DNA of 64,000 nt from Spirochaetota bacterium (GCA_016214035.1 JACRPF010000021.1:1-64000); one strand, 5' to 3'; numbered from the stretch's first letter, positions 37,468 through 46,244 are shown. Notes: a model not told the origin generated them from the letters alone. Program-made: numbers and translations.

Positions 37468-37836
37468 ATGTTTGCAAAACAATACGTTAAGCGATATTAT
37501 CACCTCTCAGACGCGCAGAACAACGTAACCTATCTGACGGACGACAAGCAGAACATCGTGCAGAATTACACCTACACAGCATTCGGCACGCCCTCCATCA
37601 CCGGTGAAGACCTTAATATCTACACATACACCGGACGTGAGTACGACCGCGACGCGGGTCTTTACTACTACCGTTCACGTCACTACATGCCCAACCTCGG
37701 CCGCTTCGACAGGTCGGATGATATGCGATCAGGGAAAAACTGGTATGCGTATGCGAATAATAACCCGCTCAAATACACAGATCCGTATGGGTTTATGATT
37801 TCAGAGGAGGTTAAGAATTGCATTATATGTTTTTGA
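37468..37836 (+). pseudogene. Truncated RHS-core fragment
   Basis: From ATG 37468 the frame (MFAKQYVKRYYHLSDAQNN...) repeats the RHS core through YYYRSRHYMPNLGRF and DPYGF. It ends only ten or so residues later, with no C-terminal domain. Identity to the giant RHS gene begins at the segment coding AKQYVKRYYHL, further 3' than in the fragment at 33213. It looks like a tip cassette that has lost its effector by frameshift or deletion. Confidence 0.75.
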
Positions 37837-37987
37837 AAGTGAACTATCCGCAACTGACCTCAATATTGGCGACCGTATTCAAGCATATATTAGCATCACA
37901 TTCATTAAAAATAATTCTGAGAGGACATTTAACACAAATATAACTTTAATTTGCAAATACCTATATTATAAAGCAGATCTTCCATAA
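37802..37987 (+). pseudogene. Remnant of an effector or immunity gene in the +1 frame
   Basis: One base out of frame with the RHS fragment, 61 codons are open to TAA at 37987. They encode a protein-like sequence (FESELSATDLNIGDRIQAYI...ADLP) with alternating hydrophobic strands. AGGAGG at 37805-37810 is a strong ribosome-binding site but has no good start codon in this frame. The alternative ATG at 37827 gives a less convincing 38-residue frame. It is best read as the end of a lost tip domain or of its immunity protein. Confidence 0.4.
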
Positions 37988-38080
37988 ATAATCTTATGTT
38001 GGCGTTGAAATAGCTGTTCTTTGAAAAGTAAATCATAAATCATACCAGCATGACAACCATGCTGAATTCTTGTCCGGCGA

Positions 38081-38360
38081 ATGCCTTCGGGCGCTCTCTG
38101 AGCGCGTCTGCGTTGTGCGAGCATAGCCTACGCAATAACGGATAAGAAACGCGCTGTGCCGAAAAAGCAATAACGTAAAAAATATGAAAGCGAGTTACGC
38201 TGACGCGCGAAGAGAGTGCCCGGAGGCATGAACTTCTCCTGATTAGATAGATAGTTGGTGCAGATTTTTTAATAAGGGGAAGCGAAGCGAACAATGAACC
38301 GGGCAGTGGCACTGCTGGAGGGCGCGGCGGGGGTGTTCCCTGAACGCGTCTGCGTTGTGC
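38081..38360. repeat. Inter-cassette repeat block C, truncated
   Basis: C1 (38081-38229) has arms ATGCCTTCGGGCGCTCTCT and AGAGAGTGCCCGGAGGCAT, again 149 bp apart end to end. C2 begins at 38327 but homology stops near 38360, just before the insertion sequence. Blocks A and C are also both preceded by TTCTTTGAAAAGT (32721-32733 and 38017-38029). No gene is seen between 37988 and 38553. Confidence 0.75.
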
Positions 38361-38378
38361 GCAGCAAAGCACAAAAGA

Positions 38379-39877
38379 TTTCTAGAGTAAAAGTTTCTTA
38401 ATCGGAACCATGCAATATACCCCTGAAAACCTACTCACACCACTCTATTTCATCATACATGTGCCTCCCGGAAAATATATTTTATCCTCGTACCGCCGGA
38501 ATACACCGCAAGGCTCGGTTTTCCTCTATCCGCAGAAGCCGCGCCTGTTTGAATTACCCAGCAATGTCGGTAATCGGCGGATTTTTCCCATCAAACACCT
38601 CATCGGGTGTCCGGCCGAATTGATGCGCGCAATGCGGACGGCTGTTATATTCATGAATAAATCCGTTCAGATGTTTTACAACACCGTTATAATCGGGAAT
38701 GTCGTGATGAAAAAGATGGCGATACTTCAGTACTTTGTTGAATGCCTCTATCATGCTGTTCGAAAATATAATATCCTTTTGCGCCACTAACTTCCGCAGA
38801 GCGCCATGCGTACCGTCAAGGAAATGCTGAACCGTTTCATTATTGCTTTCACTGCCGTCATCGACCATCAGGATAGATTGTTCGCCCGCATGCAATTTCG
38901 GCTTAATGAAACAGGTAAACGCATTTTCCAGCGTGGAGATAAACTCCCCGGCATGAGCGCTCATACTAGCGTGCCAGCCAAGAATTTTTCGCAAAAAATT
39001 ATCAATGATAATATAGATATAGACACGTGTATTATCTCGCGGGCGAAATATGGTTACATCGGCATGAACAATCTCTCCGGGTTTCGCTGCACGTATGCCG
39101 TGGCGGCGCGGACGGCGATAGCTCAGCGCGTGACGGGAATAGCCCAGTATACGCGCGTAGTTATACCACGTGGCAACGGAGACGGAAAGCGCCTTGTCGC
39201 GAATTGCCCGCCATGCAACGACATAGATCGGCACATGTTTATTTTCCGGGTCTTCGAAATGCTTTTTCATCGTTTCTATTTCGCGAATGGAAAGCTGATT
39301 GGGCTATACACGGGGGCACCTGTCGAGCACTGAAAGCGCGCACATCGAAGCGACCTCATGCGCCCATGCATAAAAGGTGGAAACGGTGATTTTGAAATAC
39401 CGTGCGGCGCGCGCAAGCCCGATGATATCCTTGACGCGCTGCACCGTGGCAACGACTATTTTTTTGAGATTTGCTTTTGTCAGAGACGATGTTAGGTTTC
39501 TCAGAATAGTTATCGCGGCATCTTTCATACGAAAGAATGCGGCGGCTTTTCTGATGAAATATGTATGCCGGGCAAGCCGGACAACCGTGGCAATATCATT
39601 ATGTGAAAGAGCGTCATATCCGATATCGCGGGAATGGTCCTCACGTTTCCAGCGGCTGATATTCGCTTTCGGGATGGTGTGACGGAGAGAATCGGGCAGA
39701 ATATCCAGACGTGCCATAATTTTTACGTCGGTATGATACGTATGCCGGGAAAACGAACGGGATATATTCATGAAAAAACACCCTCTGATGATTTTCCGCT
39801 GCCTATACAACTGCTTCGCGTTATGAGTGCAGTATAGTGTGAAAAATATACCATGTCAATTTTTTTTAATCTAGGAA
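38379..39877 (-). mobile_element. Insertion sequence of about 1.5 kb, probably inactive
   Basis: It contains one leftward transposase. Candidate imperfect terminal repeats are TTTCTAGAGTAAAA at 38379 and, inverted, TTCCTAGATTAAAA ending near 39877. The left end sits at the point where repeat block C breaks off. Exact ends and target duplication could not be fixed by eye. Confidence 0.5.
38554..39771 (-). pseudogene. DDE transposase interrupted by one amber codon
   Basis: The start ATG at 39771 follows GAGGG at good spacing. The N-terminal part (to 39304) is a helix-turn-helix region (ARAARYFKITVSTFYAWAHE). After a single in-frame TAG (39304-39306) the same frame goes on with PNQLSIREIETMKKHFEDP and an integrase-core domain. 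Its acidic triad candidates are HADVTIF, LMVDDGSESNN and SMIEAFNKVLK, as in IS3/IS481-type DDE enzymes. Total length would be about 405 residues without the stop. The frame is otherwise intact, so the stop is recent, suppressed or a sequencing error. Confidence 0.75.
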
Positions 39878-40028
39878 CGTTTTTTATCCGTGAATTTCTT
39901 GATTTTAATTGAAAATTTCATACCTATCGGGTCAACGGGTCATGCACATAGCAAGGATAGTTTAGTTTTTCTGAAATATACCGACAATATATTATGCTTA
40001 TAAGCTTAATATATATAACATATATGGT

Positions 40029-40071
40029 GCATAAAAGCATAATATACATGTAAAATATTATGCTTTTATGC
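40029..40071. promoter_or_regulatory. Palindromic operator before the mobile mystery protein pair
   Basis: Perfect 17-bp arms GCATAAAAGCATAATAT (40029-40045) and ATATTATGCTTTTATGC (40055-40071) are separated by 9 bp. A partial third half-site lies at 39990-40010. Very AT-rich sequence around it could supply the promoter. The helix-turn-helix protein encoded next is the likely ligand, giving autoregulation as in toxin-antitoxin operons. Confidence 0.65.
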
Positions 40072-40107
40072 TAATATATCCGACAATAATCATATTGAGG
40101 AACGCAT

Positions 40108-40569
40108 ATGAAAAAACAAAAAATGCTGGCAATTGAACAGCTAGACAGAAAGTTTGAAGCAATTCGCATCATCGAGAAAATAATCCCACCCGAACAAGGC
40201 TGGATTAATTCAGTAAGAACGGCTATAGGCATGTCCCTTAAGCAGATGGGCATAAAATTAGGAATAAGTATCCCAAGTGCAAAGGGACTGGAAAGACGAG
40301 AACGAAACGGCTCAATTACCATAAACAGCCTGAAAAAAGCTGCGGATAAACTTGAGATGAAACTTGTCTATGGGTTTGTACCAAAGGGCGAATCACTGGA
40401 GAAAATGATTGAGGAAAAGGCGTATGAAGCCGCAAAAAAGATTGTCATGCGAACTGCCGTGAACATGCAGCTTGAGGATCAGGGTAATTCACAGGCCAGA
40501 CTCGAAAGAGAGATAAAAAATAAGGCTGAAGAAATTAAAAAGGAACTGCCGAAATTCTTATGGGACTGA
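40108..40569 (+). CDS. Mobile mystery protein A, helix-turn-helix antitoxin-like
   Basis: This protein of 153 residues has a central helix-turn-helix (GMSLKQMGIKLGISIPSAKGLERRERNGSITINSLKKAADKLEMKLVYGFVP) with the wording typical of mobile mystery protein A. That family is always found beside protein B. A charged C-terminal helix follows. AGGAA lies just before the ATG. It overlaps the Fic gene by ten bases, indicating coupled translation. It probably represses the operon through the palindrome at 40029-40071 and may inhibit the Fic partner. Confidence 0.85.
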   Translation: MKKQKMLAIEQLDRKFEAIRIIEKIIPPEQGWINSVRTAIGMSLKQMGIKLGISIPSAKGLERRERNGSITINSLKKAADKLEMKLVYGFVPKGESLEKMIEEKAYEAAKKIVMRTAVNMQLEDQGNSQARLEREIKNKAEEIKKELPKFLWD

Positions 40570-41165
40570 CACTCAATTACATTGATGGGCAATCACCGCT
40601 GGACGAAGATGAAAAGGCCGGGTTGAGAATAAAAACAATCTCAATCAAAACCGAGCTTGACGAGTACGAGCAGATTAATATCCAGAAAGCTGAAGAATGG
40701 ACCATGACACGCAGAGAGATAAAACTTGATGCTATTCTCTCAGAGCAGTTCATTAAAAGCCTTCATAAAAGGATGTTTTCTGACGTATGGTTATGGGCTG
40801 GAGAGTTCAGAAAATCAGACAAAAATATCGGAGCTGATAAATTCCAGATCGGGATTGAAATCAAGAAGCTTATTGACGACTGTGAGTATTGGATACAGAA
40901 TAAAAGCTTCTCAGAAGAAGAAATAGCAATTCGATATAAGCATCGTCTGGTTTGGATTCATCCTTTCGCAAACGGCAATGGCAGACATTCTCGAATGATG
41001 GCTGACATTTTGATTCATCATGGTTTTCATAAGAATAGATTCACTTGGGGTGGAGGCGTTTTATCTGCAACTGGCGATGAACGCGAAAAGTATCTCTCTG
41101 CGATACGTACTGCTGACAAAACTATGAATTATCAGCCATTGCTGGAATTCGCGCTATCCATCTAA
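40560..41165 (+). CDS. Mobile mystery protein B, Fic-domain protein
   Basis: This protein of 201 residues has a complete Fic motif, HPFANGNGRHSR (His near residue 136). Fic enzymes transfer AMP or another nucleotide moiety from a nucleotide to a hydroxyl side chain of a target protein. Upstream lie the conserved features of mobile mystery protein B (LHKRMFSDVWLWAGEFRKSDKNIG, the usual W-WAG-FR pattern before the Fic core). With protein A it forms a toxin-antitoxin-like pair often carried on mobile regions, which suits the decayed insertion sequence and RHS cassettes beside it. Confidence 0.88.
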   Translation: MGLTLNYIDGQSPLDEDEKAGLRIKTISIKTELDEYEQINIQKAEEWTMTRREIKLDAILSEQFIKSLHKRMFSDVWLWAGEFRKSDKNIGADKFQIGIEIKKLIDDCEYWIQNKSFSEEEIAIRYKHRLVWIHPFANGNGRHSRMMADILIHHGFHKNRFTWGGGVLSATGDEREKYLSAIRTADKTMNYQPLLEFALSI

Positions 41166-41395
41166 TGATACAATAGCTACTCCTCCGATTATCTTTTACA
41201 GGACAGTATTCGCCCGTTTTCTCACTAACATCACACATCCATAATATCTAACTCGAAGCTCTTTATTTTTATTTTTGACAGCATGATACAGCGATGTTTA
41301 CATGTTTTCATGTACCGTCAAAGTTTCTGTGAATACATGAGTCCAGCAATTACCATGCTGAATAGTATATGATAAACCGGAGGTTACACTGGCTG

Positions 41396-41821
41396 ATGAC
41401 AACCGCAATCTTTTCACCGATAGTAACTGATATCCGCGGCAGGTTCTGGGATGTAGTGTTCTCCGTTTGGCGCGGCATTCACTATGTACGCCGGCATGTA
41501 CCGCACAACACCAGCAACACCCCTGCGCAGGCGGCACAGCGAAGGTCCTTCGCCGAAGCGGTTCGCTCCTGGCAGACGCATGACCGTGATCAGCAGCGGC
41601 GCTGGTCGCAGGCGGCGAAGCATCTGAACATGAGCGGGTATAATCTGTATATCAGCCGGTATATGACCGGTAAATCAGGCATAGAACAGGATGAAGATGC
41701 CGCAACATCCGTTATGCCTGCACTTAAACACGCCGTAGCAGATAGACACCCGCTCCGTTTCAGGTCCGGAAAGGAACCTTTTGTGCTTGATATACGGCAA
41801 TTACCGCCTGCCGCGCCTTGA
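41396..41821 (+). CDS. Small phage-like hypothetical protein, second copy
   Basis: This protein of 141 residues is a clear paralogue of the gene at 2984 (DIRGRFWDVVFSVWRGIHYVRRHVPHNTSNTPAQAAQRRSF...SGYNLYISRYM). The start at 41396 aligns with that gene and follows GGAGG at 41379; an upstream in-frame ATG at 41369 has no ribosome-binding site. The 230 bp before it hold no other gene. The C-terminal third diverges from its paralogue, which suggests the N-terminal two thirds carry the conserved function. Confidence 0.6.
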   Translation: MTTAIFSPIVTDIRGRFWDVVFSVWRGIHYVRRHVPHNTSNTPAQAAQRRSFAEAVRSWQTHDRDQQRRWSQAAKHLNMSGYNLYISRYMTGKSGIEQDEDAATSVMPALKHAVADRHPLRFRSGKEPFVLDIRQLPPAAP

Positions 41822-41930
41822 ATACGCGGTGTAAAATGCTTGATAAAGCTCATCATATGCGCACTTTGACAATTGGCATGATATATGTATACTCAATGTA
41901 AATCTTGTTGTATAGTATTCCGGAGCTCCT

Positions 41931-43547
41931 ATGCAAGACAATGCCGCCCGATGGTATGAAAATAACCATATCGTTATACCGATTATCGTTTCATTGTTCG
42001 CTGTTTCTATTGCCGTATGTGTCTGGATGATATTCAACCGGGCAGTAACACTTGATAACATATATCATTACGCGGAAGTTTCGAAGCTTTACGAAAACGG
42101 CAAATTCTTTGCAACCGGCACCAGCATGAGCGGCATGGGCGCCCGCGTACCCGGCGGGATGTATTATTATATCATGCTCGGCATATTCGCAATCTCGAAA
42201 TCGCTGTTTGCCCTCCGCCTGTTCTCGTGTATCTGCGCTTTTGCTTTTGCGGCTCTTTTCATAGAAACGGTGTATAAAAAAGCGGGTGCGCCGATAGCGT
42301 TATTCCTTTCGCTCATACTGCTCGGCAATCCCTTTTTTCTGAATATCGCATCCGAGGTATGGAATGCGAATTATGCGCTGCTTCCGAATTTATTATTGAT
42401 ACTGCTGTTTATCCGCTGCGGAGAGGGAACATCTTCATCCGTAGTATCATTTCTCTTATTGCCGGTACTCACCATAGCGGGGCAGATTCATTTTTCGAAC
42501 GTATTTGTTGCTGGTCCGCTTACGATTTTATGGTGCCTGTATTACCGTAAAAACATACGGTGGCTCCCCTTTTTTCTCGGAGCGGTAACTGCATGTATCC
42601 TCTATCTGCCGTACCTGGCCGCCGAACTGCAAAACGGCTTTCACAATACGCGGTTGATGCTGGGGGTAAGCAAGCTGGGAAAAACGAGTTTTTCTCTTCC
42701 CCAGATTTATTGCTGGTTCATATTTCCCACGAATGAAATGAGCTATCTGATAAGCCAGAAAGCCGGTGATATCATTCGCTTCTACATGAAGGACAACCCT
42801 GTCGGCATATTGCATCTGGTATTGAACGTAATCGTGCTGCTCGGCAGTGCAGCGGCGAATATCATTACAGTCATCGCTGCCGTCCCGTCGCTGCGTGCGC
42901 GTTTCCTGCAGAACTACGTACTTCCGAAGTTTCTGCAATTACTTCTTTTTCTTGGATATATGACTGCGGCAGTGATACTTGTGGTTTTCAGCGTGCTTAA
43001 GCTCCCGCCGGCCGAGTGGCACTATTTTTATTTCATCTTCGCGCTGACATTCGCGCCGCTGCTCATCGCATTCAGCGTAGCCCATACCTATCTTAAGCGA
43101 TGGGTGACGCCGCTCTATGCTTTCTATGTTGCAAACTTCATCGCATTGATTGCGCTCAATCTTATTTTTACAGCGGTGAGATATGTGCCGTCAAATATGA
43201 AAAACAGCATCGCCATGGTGCGTGCGATATCCGAAGATGCGCATGACAAATCATTTTTCATCGTTACTGCGGATTATGTGCAGTTCCCTGAGGCCGGATA
43301 CGGGGCATTCAATACACCGCCGCTCTATCGCGGTATTGCTGAATTTTTTGCGCATGTTCCATGGAATGAGCGATACGACGGTAAAAACGAACTGACGTAT
43401 ATCGTCGAAGCGAATATATTTCCGGCATATACGGAATCATTCCGGGGGACATACACCAATCGCGCTGCGCTGATGTATCAATGCGGCACCACCAAAGCGT
43501 ATCGAGTCGAAGGACCGTTGCATATCGCCAAGAGCTCGAAAAAGTAA
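41931..43547 (+). CDS. Polytopic membrane protein, GT39/PMT-like glycosyltransferase
   Basis: This protein of 538 residues has about ten hydrophobic segments. The first is at 15-36, followed by an extracytoplasmic loop with LDNIYHYAEVSKLYENGKFFATG, which resembles the loop of dolichol- or undecaprenyl-phosphate-mannose-type transferases (GT39, PMT_2) with an acidic residue after the first helix. Several helices and a soluble C-terminal domain of about 110 residues follow. The usual DE pair is reduced to a single Asp, so activity is uncertain. The gene ends 29 bp before rsgA. Confidence 0.55.
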   Translation: MQDNAARWYENNHIVIPIIVSLFAVSIAVCVWMIFNRAVTLDNIYHYAEVSKLYENGKFFATGTSMSGMGARVPGGMYYYIMLGIFAISKSLFALRLFSCICAFAFAALFIETVYKKAGAPIALFLSLILLGNPFFLNIASEVWNANYALLPNLLLILLFIRCGEGTSSSVVSFLLLPVLTIAGQIHFSNVFVAGPLTILWCLYYRKNIRWLPFFLGAVTACILYLPYLAAELQNGFHNTRLMLGVSKLGKTSFSLPQIYCWFIFPTNEMSYLISQKAGDIIRFYMKDNPVGILHLVLNVIVLLGSAAANIITVIAAVPSLRARFLQNYVLPKFLQLLLFLGYMTAAVILVVFSVLKLPPAEWHYFYFIFALTFAPLLIAFSVAHTYLKRWVTPLYAFYVANFIALIALNLIFTAVRYVPSNMKNSIAMVRAISEDAHDKSFFIVTADYVQFPEAGYGAFNTPPLYRGIAEFFAHVPWNERYDGKNELTYIVEANIFPAYTESFRGTYTNRAALMYQCGTTKAYRVEGPLHIAKSSKK

Positions 43548-43576
43548 CATCCGGCAATAAAAAAGGATACAATAAG

Positions 43577-44647
43577 ATGCAGATGTCCGATATCGGATGG
43601 AATTCTTTTTTTGAAGACCACTTCACGCCATTCCGTGAGAACGGCCTCACGGCAATGAGGATCATACGTGAAAACAGAGAGCACTATACCGCCTGCAATG
43701 ATACCGGCGAGTATGCATGTGAAGTAACAGGCACATTCAGATATGAACATACCCGCAAGAGCCAGTTCCCGACGGCGGGTGACTGGGTTGCGGTTTCCAT
43801 TATTCCCGATGAAAAAAAAGCGATGATACATGCGCTCATTCCGAGAAAAAGCATGCTGAGCCGTAAAGTTGCGGGCGAAATTACCGAAGAACAGCCCGTC
43901 GCGGCAAATATCGACACCATATTCATCATCACCGGATTGGACCAGAACTATAATGTGCGGAGAATTGAACGGTATCTGGCTATGGCATTGGAAAGCGGAG
44001 CCGTACCGGTACTGCTTCTCAATAAGTCCGATGTATGCCCCGAGTATGAACAGCGGATGACGGAAGTTGCATCAATCGCCGCGGGCCATGATGTGTTTGC
44101 CATCAGCGCCTTTAATCAGAATAATCTTGAATGTCTGCAGAAATACATCGCGCCCGGCAGAACCATTGCGTTTCTGGGTTCATCCGGGGTGGGAAAATCA
44201 ACGCTCATCAATGCGTTGCTCGGAACCGACCGGCTGAAGGTGAATACGGTCAGTGATTTGGGCAGCCGCGGACGTCATACCACAACGTTCCGTGAACTGA
44301 TATTCCTGCCGGACGGCGGCATGGTCATTGACACACCCGGAATACGCGAGATTCAAATATGGGGCGAGGACGAAGGACTTGAACAGGTTTTTGATGATAT
44401 CAAAGTTCTTGCGGAAAACTGCCGGTTCAGAGACTGCAGCCATGTGAATGAACCCGGCTGTGCCGTACGGGAAGCTGTTGAAAGCGGAACTATCGAGCAA
44501 AAGCGTTTTGAGAATTATTTGAAATTGAAAAAAGAGTCGGCGTACCTGACGGACCGTCAGACCATGAAAGCAAGCGCGATAGAAAAAGCGCGCTGGAAAG
44601 ACATCAGTAAATACGCAAAGAAAATCAAAAAAGGCAGAGACTACTAG
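43577..44647 (+). CDS. rsgA: Ribosome small-subunit-dependent GTPase RsgA
   Basis: This protein of 356 residues has an N-terminal OB-like domain (TGEYACEVTGTF...FPTAGDWVAV). A circularly permuted GTPase domain has the G4 motif LLNKSDV (about 146) before the P-loop GSSGVGKST (about 200) and DTPG. A zinc-binding C-terminal motif (CRFRDCSHVNEPGC) completes it. It matures the 30S ribosomal subunit in the cytoplasm. The start at 43577 is set by AAAAGGA and matches the usual family length; the open frame upstream overlaps the membrane protein. The basic C-terminal tail is normal for the family. Confidence 0.95.
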   Translation: MQMSDIGWNSFFEDHFTPFRENGLTAMRIIRENREHYTACNDTGEYACEVTGTFRYEHTRKSQFPTAGDWVAVSIIPDEKKAMIHALIPRKSMLSRKVAGEITEEQPVAANIDTIFIITGLDQNYNVRRIERYLAMALESGAVPVLLLNKSDVCPEYEQRMTEVASIAAGHDVFAISAFNQNNLECLQKYIAPGRTIAFLGSSGVGKSTLINALLGTDRLKVNTVSDLGSRGRHTTTFRELIFLPDGGMVIDTPGIREIQIWGEDEGLEQVFDDIKVLAENCRFRDCSHVNEPGCAVREAVESGTIEQKRFENYLKLKKESAYLTDRQTMKASAIEKARWKDISKYAKKIKKGRDY

Positions 44648-44650
44648 TTC

Positions 44651-45022
44651 ATGAAGAAGTATGTCAGGATACAGGTCCGCTATACGGGGAAAACGGGAAA
44701 ACCGGTGGGCATATTCGGCGCGTGTCACCATGTGGTGCATAGCAGCTACCACCCGTTCAACGCCACCGACGATGACAGAAAACTGTTCAAGGAGATTGAA
44801 GACTGGTTCGAACTGCATCTGCCCAATCCGCCGTTCTATGCCGAAGGAAACCCCGAAAAATATATCACCTGGTTCAAGACTGAAAAAGCCGGAATGATGA
44901 TAGAAAAACTTACGCCGCTTATGAAACTGCTGGAAAAGTATGCGGTCCCCTATGATATCGTATATACCGATTCTGCTGGAACTATCGTATATGAAGATGA
45001 GTTTCAGATTGCGGTGAAATAA
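44651..45022 (+). CDS. Conserved-looking hypothetical protein
   Basis: This cytoplasmic protein of 123 residues starts 3 bp after the rsgA stop. Features include GACHHVVHSSYHPFN near the N-terminus, a WFELHLPNPPFY segment, WFKTEKAGMMIEKLTPLMKLLEKY, and a hydrophilic end. The two adjacent histidines and one cysteine could bind a metal, but no family is recognised. Coupling to rsgA suggests cotranscription only. Confidence 0.55.
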   Translation: MKKYVRIQVRYTGKTGKPVGIFGACHHVVHSSYHPFNATDDDRKLFKEIEDWFELHLPNPPFYAEGNPEKYITWFKTEKAGMMIEKLTPLMKLLEKYAVPYDIVYTDSAGTIVYEDEFQIAVK

Positions 45023-45033
45023 TGCAGATCAGG

Positions 45034-45053
45034 AGCCGGTAAAAACCCCGGCT
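45034..45053. terminator. Possible hairpin between convergent genes
   Basis: AGCCGG (45034-45039) pairs with CCGGCT (45048-45053) around an 8-base loop, in the 30-bp gap between the small hypothetical gene and the convergent amidase gene. There is no clear T-run on either side, so a terminator role is tentative. Confidence 0.35.
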
Positions 45054-45967
45054 TATTCCGCGCCGAAAAGCACTATCCCGTTATAGATCATGCGGGCAAG
45101 TTCCTTCAGCTCCGCATCGTCGCAGAATTGCTTCTCATGCAGAAATCCGCATTCAATGAGCACCGACGGCACATCGTCAACGGCTGTCATCCTATTCTTT
45201 TTGACATATGAGTTCTCGAACGCATCACCGAGGATGATGAGACTCCTGATAACGACACCGTCGGCAAGGAACGCGGCCAAAGGATAATTCTTTTTGTGTT
45301 CGGGTGTTATGAACGGTGTGTCGTGGTCGATGGCGCGGTTGGGTTTGTAGCGGACGCCAAGCGCTTTGGCAATGTTTGACGCCGCCCCGAGCGATTCATC
45401 AAAGCGCCGGTTGAACGGACTTGCGGTGACATGAAAACCCTTCGTCGATGCCTGCCGCGAACGGTAACGTTCAAGCAGATAATCAAAATGGACACTGACA
45501 AGGAGATCATAGCGGTTTGAAATGGCATAATGCCGGACGGCGTAAAGTTCGGCGTTCTGCTCCGCAGTCATCGCGGTGTTCCGGTGCTCGCCGGGCACCA
45601 CCGTCGCCACAACGCCCCTGAGAAATGTGTTATTCGAGCGGTGAAACGCCTTGATTCCGGGAATATAGTCAGTCTCATCGCGGTTCAGATCGGCGGTGAA
45701 GCGTTTATCGGCGTCGAGCATTTCCTTGAGATACCGGCATACGCGGTAATTGACGATGTACTCCTCCCCCACGATGCCGCTCACACTGTTCGTCACTTTG
45801 GTGTGTCCGGGATCGATGAATATGCGTTTTGGCTTCCGGTCGGCGGAGACTCCGGCGCAGTTGATGAATACCGTACAGCAGAGCAGCGCGAAAAGACGCA
45901 ATCTGCTTGACGATTTAGAATGTCTGAATGATATGCCTGCGTTACGCACAGCTATGTCCTTGCGCAC
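45053..45967 (-). CDS. N-acetylmuramoyl-L-alanine amidase (Amidase_3)
   Basis: This protein of about 304 residues has a hydrophobic export segment (LFALLCCTVFINCAGVSA) that could be a signal peptide or, with Cys37, a lipoprotein signal. The catalytic domain shows the zinc ligands in order: FIDPGH (His55), GEE (Glu68) and SVHFD, and the catalytic glutamate in VLIECGFL. The enzyme cleaves the bond between MurNAc and the stem peptide in the periplasm. The GTG at 45967 gives the longest frame; the GTG at 45949 is supported by AAGGA seven bases upstream and may be the real start. No partner gene is adjacent. Confidence 0.88.
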   Translation of the reverse strand: MRKDIAVRNAGISFRHSKSSSRLRLFALLCCTVFINCAGVSADRKPKRIFIDPGHTKVTNSVSGIVGEEYIVNYRVCRYLKEMLDADKRFTADLNRDETDYIPGIKAFHRSNNTFLRGVVATVVPGEHRNTAMTAEQNAELYAVRHYAISNRYDLLVSVHFDYLLERYRSRQASTKGFHVTASPFNRRFDESLGAASNIAKALGVRYKPNRAIDHDTPFITPEHKKNYPLAAFLADGVVIRSLIILGDAFENSYVKKNRMTAVDDVPSVLIECGFLHEKQFCDDAELKELARMIYNGIVLFGAE

Positions 45968-46146
45968 ATGATAGCGGAATAAAACTGGGCGCCATTATAT
46001 ACGTGGATAGATGATGTTGCAAATATACGCGGGTGGAACAAGCAGTCCAAACAAAAATAATAGGCAACAATACCGGTCGCTTCGATACACCGGTGAGTAC
46101 ACCGGCACTCAGCTACCGGCATTTCAATTATACATGCAGGACAAGC

Positions 46147-46184
46147 TCAGATGTTCCCTGAGTTGTATCGAAGAAAACATCTGA
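46147..46184. other. Inverted repeat downstream of the large glycosidase gene
   Basis: TCAGATGTT (46147-46155) is repeated inverted at 46176-46184 with a 20-base loop. It lies in the 277-bp gap 45968-46244 between the glycosidase stop and the amidase start, which holds no other recognisable feature. It might end leftward transcription, though it lacks a T-run. Confidence 0.3.
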
Positions 46185-46244
46185 ATGTATCGTTGACACT
46201 AGTAAAAAAGCCCATCATCAGACGCCTATTGCAATCAGTGTGCT

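Noticed and set aside
32747-38360. Stem-loop elements as integron attC sites
   Set aside because: They lie between gene cassettes and form long imperfect hairpins, but the ends do not fit RYYYAAC/GTTRRRY, they come as doublets, and no integron integrase is in the window.
32747-38360. CRISPR array
   Set aside because: There are only three large blocks with long stem-loops, no short regularly spaced direct repeats with unique spacers, and no cas genes.
41275-41303. Promoter TTGACA with a weak -10 before the second phage-like gene
   Set aside because: TTGACA at 41275 is followed at 17 bp only by TTACAT, and no AAACGTTT palindrome is at the expected distance, so it was not called.
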